Source: Canna indica
Lineage: Eukaryota > Streptophyta > Magnoliopsida > Zingiberales > Cannaceae
DNA: 64,000 nucleotides
Direction of reading: 5' to 3'
Assembly (NCBI GenBank): GCA_034359265.1
Contig: CP136893.1
Span: 44,217,501-44,281,500, forward strand
Shown: piece by piece, positions 55,959-64,000 of the stretch
How positions within the stretch are numbered: the first letter of the stretch is position 1
Layout of the letters: each line of letters opens with the position of its first letter
Translations under genes and position numbers: made by a program
The notes under the pieces: model-generated
Told to the model about the DNA's origin: nothing
Database searches by the model: none
What the model saw: the letters and a program-made list of their open reading frames with translations, nothing else

Positions 55959-56702
55959 TTAAGGACTCACCAAATCATCGAACAACGAAGGATAACGCTC
56001 CCTCATATCCTGATCCACCTCCCAGGTGGCCTCCTGCCCGGAATGGTGCTCCTAAGTGACCTTAACCTATGAAATTTTCTTGGACCTCAATTTTCTAATC
56101 TGACAGTCTAGCACCTCAACTGGTCACTCCTCATAGGAGACTGCTGAATTCACCACTACTATGGTAGGCTCAATCACATGGGGCTCATCCCGAACATACT
56201 TCTTCAGCATAGATACATGGAGCACTGGATGCACCCGGTCCATACTGGGAGGTAAGGCCAACTCATTTGCCACAGCTCCCCTACGCTTGAGAATAGGAAA
56301 CGACCCAATGAACCTAGGGCTTAGCTTTCCTTTCTTACCAAATCTCACCACCTCTTTCATAGGGAACACCTTGAGGAACACTATGTCCCACTCAGCAAAC
56401 TCTACCTCCCTGGCCTTTCCATCCACATACATCTTCTGGCGACTCTGAGCTGCCAATAACCTCTCCCTGATTAGCTTCACCTTTTCCTTTGCCTCCTCAA
56501 CCAGGTTAGGTCCCATCATAAGGGAATCCCCTACCTCAAACCAGCCTAGAGGCGACTTGCATCTCCGCCCATACAATGACTTAAAAGGGGCCATCTCGAT
56601 GCTGCTATGGTAGCTGTTATTGTAAGCAAACTCAATCTGGGGTAAGTGCCTTTCCCAACTACCCTCCAAATCTAGGACACATGCTCTCAGCATATCCTCC
56701 AA
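55959..56702 (-). pseudogene. Tekay-like integrase C-terminus and chromodomain
   Basis: Minus strand: HLPQIEFAYNNSYHSSIEMA and PFKSLYGRRCKSPLGW (end of the integrase core), GKLSPRFIGSFPILKR (GPY/F module), then MDRVHPVLHVSMLKKYV. After AVSYEE come PVEVLDCQIRKLRSK and EATWEVDQDMRERYPSLF, a chromodomain, ending at TAA 55961-55959. Three in-frame stops lie in the chromodomain (after SYEE, KKIS and VKVT). The chromodomain identifies a chromovirus; its role would be targeting of integration to chromatin marks. Confidence 0.9.
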
Positions 56703-56731
56703 CGTTTGAATGGTCCGCTCTGACTGGCCAT

Positions 56732-57240
56732 CTATCCAAGGGTGAAACGCAGTGCTGAATCGAACCTGCGTATCCCACGCCTCCTGGAAAGACTACCAGA
56801 ATCGAACTGTGAACTAAGTAGCTCAATCCGAATGATCATAATAGGAACACCATGATACACGATGATTTGATCCAAGAACAACCTCGCATACAGCTCGGCT
56901 GAAAAGGTCATCCTGACCGGTATGAAATGAGATGTCTTGGTTAGGCGATCCACCACTACCCAGATAAAATCATTGCCCGTCCCAAACTTTGGCAACCCCG
57001 TCACAAAATCCATGGTTATCTTCTCCCATTTTCTCTTTGGTACTTCTAGGTTCTGGAGCAACCCTGCCGGCTTTAAATGCTCAGCCTTAACCTGCTGACA
57101 CACTAGGTACTTAGACACGAACTCGGCCACCTCTATTTTCATGCCTTTCCACCAATAATTTTGTCTTAGATCTCGGTATATCTTTGTGGCTCCCGGATGC
57201 ATAGTGTATGTGGATCGATGACCCACCTCCAGTACCTACC
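56732..57240 (-). pseudogene. Tekay-like integrase zinc finger and core, disrupted
   Basis: H.STYTMHPGATKIYRDLR and YWWKGMKIEVAEFVSKYLVC. The first Cys of the HHCC finger is Tyr. Then WEKITMDFVTGLP (first catalytic Asp) and VDRLTKTSHFIPV follow. The second Asp region (family SDRD..F) reads IIRIELLSSQF, so that Asp is lost, and a frame change follows near 56790. Confidence 0.85.
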
Positions 57241-57285
57241 TGCGAACCTCAGCCATATCTGGCACCACTAACCTGTTCTTAAATC

Positions 57286-57933
57286 TCATAACGTCTTCTG
57301 AGTCAATACCAAAACCATTATCGGCATCGCCTCTTCTAGCCAGATCCTTAGTGAGTGCACAGAAAGCATCCTCCTCCTGCGTTGCCGCAACATGTCAACC
57401 AATATGGACTGCACCCTCAGGTGAGCTACCAGCGCACCAGAAGCTGACACTGACAAGACTGCCCCGTCATCCAAACACATGGCCAAATCCTGAGCCAACG
57501 ACATCCTTCTAACTATCAAATGCTCCAAACTGCCCACAGACTTCCTGCTCAAAGCATCAGCCACCACATTAGCCTTCCCTGGATGGTATATGATCGTGTA
57601 GTCATAATCCTTCAAGAGCTCAAGCCATTATCTCTATCTCAGATTAAACTCCTTCTGGGTAAGCAAACACTGGAGGCTCTTATGATCAATGAATATCTCA
57701 CAAGCCTCGCCATAAAGGAAGTGACACCACAGCTTCAATGGGAACACCAGTGCTGCTAGCTCAAGATCATGAGTCGAGTAATTCTTCTCATGGACCTTCA
57801 GCTGCCAAGAGGCATAAGCTATCACCCTGACATTCTGCATCAACACACAACCCAAGCTGACCCGGGAGGCAACACAATAAACAATAAATCCTCTCGAGCC
57901 TGAGGGTACTGCTAGAACTGGTGCCGACGTCAA
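57286..57933 (-). pseudogene. Tekay-like RNase H and connection
   Basis: [57 protein letters not shown] and [19 protein letters not shown], a stop at about 57634, then [20 protein letters not shown] (RNase H end with the [14 protein letters not shown] landmark). The text at 57717 is where homology with the inserted copy at 41973 begins. Confidence 0.9.
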
Positions 57934-57959
57934 GCAGTCTTGAGCTTCAAAAAACTCTC

Positions 57960-58985
57960 CTCATACTTACTGTCCTATTCAAACTTGACCTACTTCTGAG
58001 TTAAGCGGGTCAATGGCGCTGCAATCATGGAGAAATTCTCCACGAATTTTCTATAATAACCTGCCAACCCCAGGAAACTGTGAATCTCAGTGACATTAGT
58101 CGACATTTTCTAATTCTGAACTGCTTCTATCTTCGCGGGGTCTACTTTTACTCCTTCCCTGGACACCACATGGCCAAAGAATTCTACACCCTCCATCCAG
58201 AACTCGTACTTGGTGAGTTTTGCATACAATCTGTGCTCCCTGAGAGTCTCCAAAACTACCCTTAAATGCTCAGCATGCTCCTCCCAGCTCCTGGAATAAA
58301 TCAAGATGTCATCAATAAACACTATCACAAATTTATCCAAGTATTCCCTAAACACTCAGTTCATCAGGTCCATAAATGCTACAGGTGCATTAGTCAGCCC
58401 GAAGGACATCACTAGGAACTCAAAGTGCCCATACCTCAACCTGAAAGCAGTCTTAGGAACGTCACTGTTCTGAATCCTTAATTGATGATACCCTGACCGT
58501 AGGTCAATCTTGGAAAACCCCTAAGCCCCCTGAAGCTGGTCAAATAAATCATCGATCCTGGGAAGCGGGTACTGGTTCTTCACCATCACCTTATTAAGTT
58601 GTCGATAGTATATGCACATCCGCATGGATCCATCCTTTTTTTTTCACAAAGAGCACTAGAGCACCCCAAGGCGAAACACTTGGGCGAATGAAGCCCAACT
58701 TAAGAAGCTCATGCAATTAGGATTTCAACTCCCTCAACTCAGCTGGTGCCATCTGATACGGTGGAATGGAGATCGGCTTCACCCCAGGCTGCAAGTCAAT
58801 ACAGAACTCAATCTCTCTCGCTGGAGGCAACCCTGGCATGGCAACTCATCTGGAAACACATCAGAGAACCTGCATACCACAGGGGTTCCCTCCATACTCC
58901 GGGCCATGGCTCCGCTGTTCTCAGCCACAGATACAAAGGCCAAGAAGGATTGTCAACCGCCTAGAAGTAGCTTCCGAGCCTTGAG
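57960..58985 (-). pseudogene. Tekay-like reverse transcriptase
   Basis: Order: [64 protein letters not shown], then the catalytic block [12 protein letters not shown] (about 58325-58290), [19 protein letters not shown], and the thumb end FLGLAGYYRKFVENFS. Stops (for example after RELKS, QLQGA and the VQN block) and a one-base change near 58640 disable it. It keeps the FIDD segment that the copy at 42195-43037 has lost. Confidence 0.9.
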
Positions 58986-59159
58986 AGCTGAAATCGACAC
59001 CAACGAATCTCCCCTTCCCTCAAACCAGAAGGTAAACTAGGGCAATCCGGGCTTACTAAAGGTCACAGTGTTAGCCCTGCAGTCCACTGAGGCGAAATGG
59101 TCCGCCAACTAGTTTATGCACAAAATCACATCAAGCTCCAGCATCGAAAGGAGTGTCAA

Positions 59160-59640
59160 TTCGGCCATCAGGACGTGCCCAGAAATGACCACCTCGCAGC
59201 CTCAAAAGACTGTCTCTACCAGCACAAAAACACCCATAGGTGTAGACACCACAAGAGGCAACTCAAGAACAGAGGGTTTCTTTGTCAACTTAGCAGCAAA
59301 CAAAGGATATACAAAAGAGTGCATAGCACCCAGATCAAACAAGACATATGCAATGGCAGAACCAACAACAAGGTTACCTGACACTACTACCCTGGACGCC
59401 TCAGTGCCCTCTTGGTTCATAGCAAACACCCGAGCAACGGGCCTCTTTGAACCAGCAGCTTGTTGGCCTCCACCCTGAGTCTGACCCCTCTGAACCATGG
59501 AACCCACTGACATTGGTGCCTTTCCTCTAGTCTGATCAGGCTGCTGACTGCCCTTACCAGGACAATCCTTTAAGTAGTACCCAACCTGTTCGCACCCAAA
59601 ACGTGCCTCAGAGCGAAACCTCTCTAGGTCCTGCTCAACT
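59160..59640 (-). pseudogene. Tekay-like knuckle and protease, G copy
   Basis: The knuckle reads RFGCEQVGYYLKDC (first Cys to Arg, His to Tyr). Protease (59513-59202) LFDLGAMHSFV with the catalytic Asp kept. Nearly identical to 43236-43547. Confidence 0.8.
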
Positions 59641-59897
59641 CCGGTCGCACATAATCATGGCCCTTAAGCATAAGGTCGCTTTACACCCATAATTTATATT
59701 TCCCGAAATCTAGGGGAAAGATCCTCCCATCAATCCAAAATTTCGACTATAGGGGAAATTTACTGTAAGCCAACCCCTATAGATCCCTATGCAGAACTCT
59801 ATCAACCGGCCCTCCTAGGATACCTAGGGCTGCCCTAACCAGACTGCACCATAAATATTTAAACTATATGACGAGACTCAATGAATCATTCAAGATA

Positions 59898-60134
59898 CTA
59901 AGAAAACATTGCAAGGATCTCTAATCCAGGCACCCATACAAAGGTAGCCCCCAAAAATGATGCACACTCTAGCACATGGCCATTCACAGCCTCAAGTTGT
60001 GCCACCCTGGGACTATTCCAGTTCCTCCTCAACAGGTCATCTACTTTTATGACCCCGGCCCCGCCATTAGCCTCCGCTCTGGCCTCGACCCTGGCCCCGT
60101 GTGGAGTTACTTCCACTGCTACTCTATATGGCAC
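59898..60134 (-). pseudogene. gag: Tekay-like gag N-terminal fragment, G copy
   Basis: MPYRVAVEVTPHGARVEARA to PRVAQLEAVNGHVLECASFL, then a stop. The gag core is missing and replaced by about 230 bp of non-coding text (59660-59897), so G could not have formed particles by itself after this change. Confidence 0.75.
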
Positions 60135-60348
60135 TAAAAGGCCTCCATCAATATGAAAACACTAGAAAGAAAACATCACAATTAGACAATTTAATTGACC
60201 CTAATCAAAATTTTGCAACTTAACCACAAGTCGCGCTGAGGTGCAGACTTAGCCCATTAATATCATAACATACCCTCTAACGTATACTGACATGCTAGCA
60301 ATGCCCTATACGGTAACAACTATAGGTCGTTTTAAGACAAAACCACAT

Positions 60349-60360
60349 GCTCTGATACCA
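60349..60360 (-). promoter_or_regulatory. Primer-binding site of G
   Basis: Minus strand TGGTATCAGAGC, exact, three bases from the LTR end at 60364. Confidence 0.95.
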
Positions 60361-60363
60361 CAT

Positions 60364-61703
60364 TGTCACGCCCCAACTCAGGGTCACGTGACTGGCCAGG
60401 GTATACGTGCCTATACCCCGCAGCCTAACCCATGGACATGCCAACTCAACAAAAAAATATAACAGAAAGAAATAATGAGTTTTATTTCAAATGGAAAACC
60501 AAACCAGAATTTATTATAAGGGAGTTTAGCAAAATAATAAAGTGCGGAAATAATAAATTAAGTTCAACTGTTCATTTACAAATGAAATCTGACACAAAGA
60601 CATGAATGTCCCCAAGGGACTACAACTCCAAAATACTAAAACACAAGTGCATCCCAAAACTACTACAAACTCGACTACGACCCCTAACTAGGACTGCCAT
60701 GAGATCAATGTAGCTCCACTACCCTCCAGCCACGCCAAGTGCTCCAGCCCACCTCACTGGTCAGGCTCTATAAAATAAAAACAACAACAACATATGAGTT
60801 CAAAGAACTCAGTGAGCGGTTCTACCAACCCCCATGAGAAAACCAAACAAAGATAATAAGCATGGAGATGAAACATCTATCTCAAGCAGGAAAAGTCACA
60901 AGGGTGTAACTAGCTAACACGCCACCTCGCCACACATGCCCAAAGGCATCCAACACCCCAAACGATGAAGAACAACTGGCCTAAGCCAACCATGCCCTAA
61001 GGCAACAAAACCTACTAGGATAATCGGGATTGGCCCATCCGAACTTATCCTAATCTAAAGAAACTCGAGAGCATCGGGACTGGCCCATCCGAACTTGCTC
61101 CACGAGACGCGAAGGAACAATCGAGATTCGCCTGTCCGAACTTGCCCCTTTAAGATATCTCAGGAATAATCGGGATTTGTCCGTCCAAACTTATTCCTTA
61201 AAAGCAACTCTGGAATAATCGGGATTTGCCCGTTCGAACTTATCCCACAAGGCCACACAAGAATAATCGGGATTTGCCCATCCGAACTTGCTCCACAATA
61301 TAACGTAGGAATAATCGGGATTCGCCCATCCGAACTTATTCCTTTAATTATAGAATTTTGGGAACAATCAGGATTTGTCCATCCGAACTTGTTCCACAAG
61401 ATACGCGGGAACAATCAGGATTTGCCCATCCGAACTTATTCCACAGGTTGGGAATAAGCCATCCAAGCTTCCGGGCCTAGCCCGTAATCTGGCTCCTAAC
61501 AGGGCCTCTCAGCCATATAATAAGATATGACACAACATGACCTAAGTTAAGTGTCTCCTACAGTGTCTTAAGGACGTCTCTATTGGTAAAACTCCAAAAC
61601 ACCCAATGCCCGATTCCAACTCTTAGACCCGTAATGTCATAAACCCGTGAGGTTTTATTTCATGCATAAGCTTTACTTGTTGGTTCATAACAGATTATGT
61701 TGC
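60364..61703 (-). mobile_element. 5' LTR of G, inner part, interrupted by plus-strand LTR
   Basis: TGTCACGCCCCAACTCAGGG at 60364. It matches 53098-54870 of the 3' LTR without the MITE. It breaks at ATTATGTTGC, where TGTAATATCC of the plus-strand LTR begins. The rest is expected beyond the right edge of the window. Confidence 0.9.
61017..61450 (-). repeat. Hairpin-unit array, copy C (most complete)
   Basis: About nine units. Paired arms: AGGATAA/TTATCCT (61017 and 61045), GAGCA/TGCTC (61069 and 61096), GGAATAA/TTATTCC (61308 and 61336), GGAACAA/TTGTTCC (61361 and 61389). Inner GGGAT...ATCC pairing is also present in the units with an intact core. Confidence 0.9.
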
Positions 61704-64000
61704 TGTAATATCCTAGATATTTAATTCATTATTTTTTTTTTGTTGCGTGTGTTTACCAGTCTAGCGTACTAGATCGTGGTCGAGCCGAGTCAACTCATGG
61801 TCCGGAGTGAGCTTGCGAGCTCGGGTAAGTAGAATATAAATTTATGAATTTATGAAATTAGGTTTGAGTGATTGGAATTATTTTTAATTATTGTGGTGTT
61901 TGGATAATTATGAATTATGCCTATATGAGTGCATTTAATTAGATGCTTATGATTTAATTGTGTGTTTAATCAGGCCTAAATTAATTTAATTAAGTTTATC
62001 GGGTTAGCGGGTTGGTCTTGGCTTAAGTGGATGCGGGTTGGAGTAAAGTTAGAAGGGTTTGGATTGAGGATGAATTATAAAACCCTCTTCCCTAGGTTGT
62101 GGCTCCAATTTTTGGAGCCACACAATTATGAGAGGAGGAGCCAGCCGACAGCCCAAGCCGCCCCCTCCTCTTCTTCCCTTGGAGTTGCCGCCACATAGAG
62201 CCGAGCCGCCAGAACCTCTCCTTCTCCTTCCCTCTCTCTTCCTCCCCTTGGAGCCAAGCTAAGAGGAGCAGCCGAGCCGCCCTCTTTTCCGTCTCTCTCT
62301 CTCTCCAAGCCGGCGGCATGGAGTGAGCCGCTGCCTCATCTTCTCCTTCCTTTGGGTCGAGCCGCCGAGGTTTGGAGTCGAAACCAGAGGTCGTCGATTG
62401 GAAATCCTTCTCGAATCGTTTTCCCTTTTCATGTGAGTGGTTTACCCTCTCTCTTCGGGATTTTAATCAGATTTTTGAAGCCGTTCGTGACGGCTCGGTA
62501 TTTATGCCTTGTTCTTGGATTTTCTTCGAGTTCTTGCCATGCTTTCTTGATGTGCAAATCATGATTTATTCTCCCAATTTGGTTTCTTGATTTGTGGATT
62601 GCATGCTTAGGATTAAATCTATAATTTTGGGTAGAAATCATGTGGTAGGATTAAGATATTGATAATGACTAATTAAGGGTTCTTGATCTTAATGCTTGAT
62701 TCTTGATTAAGAAATTCTTGTTATATATGCTAGATTTTATTTAGTAAAAATTATGAGATTGTATGCATGATTGGCATGATGACTTGAATCTGTGATGTTA
62801 GAAATTTGGGGATTTAATACTGCAAAATTCGAATTTTATTCCTTGATATGCTGGAAATTTCAGCTTTCTGAAATTTATGTGATGTTTGTTGAATCTGGGC
62901 TGATTTTTGATTTCTCTGTTATTACGTAATTAGATCTCTGAACATAGTCATGTAACCTATCGTTTCGACCAGGAAAAAATAGTTTGGAAATATAGGACAT
63001 ACTTTTAAGAGTAGATTCGGGGTATACATAGCACTTCTGGGCAGAACAAAACCCTAAAACAAAACCCTAATAAAGATGATCTAAATTTTAATTCTATAAT
63101 TAAAATTGGGTCTAAGGGTAAGCATAATCTGTTATGAACTAAATTACAAGGTATTCATGAAATAAAACCACACGGGTTCATGACATTACAGGTCTAAGGG
63201 GTAGGGGACGAGTTTGGAGTGTTGACATGCTTCATAATGAAGACACCCTTAGGACATCGTAGGGGAATCTTGACTTAGGTCTTGATGCGCCATATCCTTG
63301 GGAATGATGGAGCGGCTAGATTAGGAGCTAGGGTTCGGGCTACGCTCGGGTGGTTGGGCGCAAAAATTCCCAACATACAGGATAAGTTCGGAGGGCCTTT
63401 CCCGACCTAGTATGTGCGGTAGCTTCTAGGCATGGTAGGGATTCGACCCGATGCACCTCTTGATGGTGGTGTTGCCTTTGAGCATGGTAGGGATTTGACC
63501 CGATGCACCTTTTGATGGTGATGTTGCCTTTGGGCACGGTAGGGATTTGACTCGATGCACCTCTTGATGGTGATGTTGCCTTTGGGCATGGTAGGGATTT
63601 GACCCGATGCACCTCTTGACGGTGATGTTGCGTCTAGGCATGGTAGGGCATCAACCCGATGCACCTCTTTGATGGTGATGTTGTCTTCGGGCATGGTAGG
63701 GCTTCGGCCTAATGCACCTCTTTGATGGTGATGTTGCCTTCAGGCATGGTAGGACTTCGACCCAATGCACATTTTGTGGGTGATGTTGCCTTCGGGCATG
63801 ATAGGGCTTCATCTTGATGCATCTCTTTGAGAACTAGCTGTCGTGGGCATGGGTGGCCTGTTGGCCACGTAGCTAGTCACACCTTTGTGACATTGCCTCT
63901 GTAGAGATAGATATATTCTTGTTATCTCTGTGGTGTTGATTTGTGGGGGTTGGTAAAATTGCTCACTGAGTTCTTTGAACTCACCCGTTGTCATTGTTTT
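61704..64000 (+). mobile_element. Tekay-like LTR, plus strand, runs off the window
   Basis: TGTAATATCCTAGATATTTA start, GAGCC-rich part, ATTATAAAACCC (about 62074), GTGAGTGG (about 62433), and the minisatellite at 63420-63830. The sequence ends in GAACTCACCCGTTGTCATTG just before the expected 3' splice-like site. It is the same insertion as that at 45655, as shown by the shared left junction. Confidence 0.85.
63420..63830 (+). repeat. 52-bp minisatellite, about eight units
   Basis: Same unit as at 35712 and 47397. The overlapping minus-strand ORFs here are products of the repeat. Confidence 0.9.

Noticed and set aside
1..64000. tRNA, rRNA or intact host genes
   Set aside because: None was recognised. 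The TGGTATCAGAGC strings are primer-binding sites without a tRNA around them.

Overview
The window is a block of nested plant transposable elements with no intact host gene. It comes from a seed plant, most likely a large repeat-rich nuclear genome. The signs are Ty1/copia elements of SIRE type (UBN2-like gag, primer-binding site TGGTATCAGAGC, GGGGGAGA purine tract), Ty3/gypsy chromoviruses of Tekay/Del type (chromodomain after integrase, LTRs over 2 kb), Tat-type gypsy gag, a CACTA transposon, and hAT-, MULE- and Harbinger-like MITEs. The species cannot be told from the sequence.

Layout. 1-16953: a minus-strand SIRE-like element (E1; 5' LTR 15595-16953, gag 14221-15526). Its non-coding interior is split by a plus-strand copia LTR (1-888), a minus-strand solo LTR (2082-10344) and a plus-strand solo LTR of the same family (11056-13451). 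A CACTA transposon (2673-8600) sits in the first solo LTR. It carries a broken Transposase_24-like gene, a captured DUF247 gene fragment and a hAT MITE. 16954-20207: two Tat-type gypsy 5' ends, head to head, around a long-TIR MULE-like MITE. 20208-53097: a compound SIRE-like element (E3/E6) whose LTR holds two further SIRE-like elements (E2, 20225-24633; E4, 25369-33739) and a gypsy solo LTR (33997-36597). Its interior holds another gypsy LTR and a large rearranged insert. 53098-64000: a minus-strand Tekay-like gypsy element (G) with decayed PR, RT, RNase H, integrase and chromodomain. A plus-strand LTR of a sister family is inserted in its 5' LTR. A copy of much of this block recurs at about 41973-47700 inside E3.

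Nesting is supported by target-site duplications read directly: GGCCA (E2), TTGTT/TCGTC (E4), GGAGG (33997 LTR), CATAT (51071 LTR), GGATT (11056 LTR), GCATT/ACATT (2082 LTR), GATGA/AATGA (30030 LTR), CTA (CACTA), GTCTTTTT (hAT MITE) and TTATTTTTA/TTATTTTAA (MULE MITE).

Most worth a second look: (1) the SIRE-like copies share a gag-only plan, with no pol and 2.5-2.7 kb of non-coding sequence after gag; (2) in that sequence a segment of about 100 nt, folding into tetraloop hairpins and a long-range stem, recurs in every copy; (3) an array of about 48-bp units in the Tekay-like LTR forms hairpins whose arms change together; (4) a chimeric segmental duplication looks like template switching through a 52-bp minisatellite; (5) an in-frame deletion removes the reverse transcriptase catalytic Asp pair from the duplicated copy.
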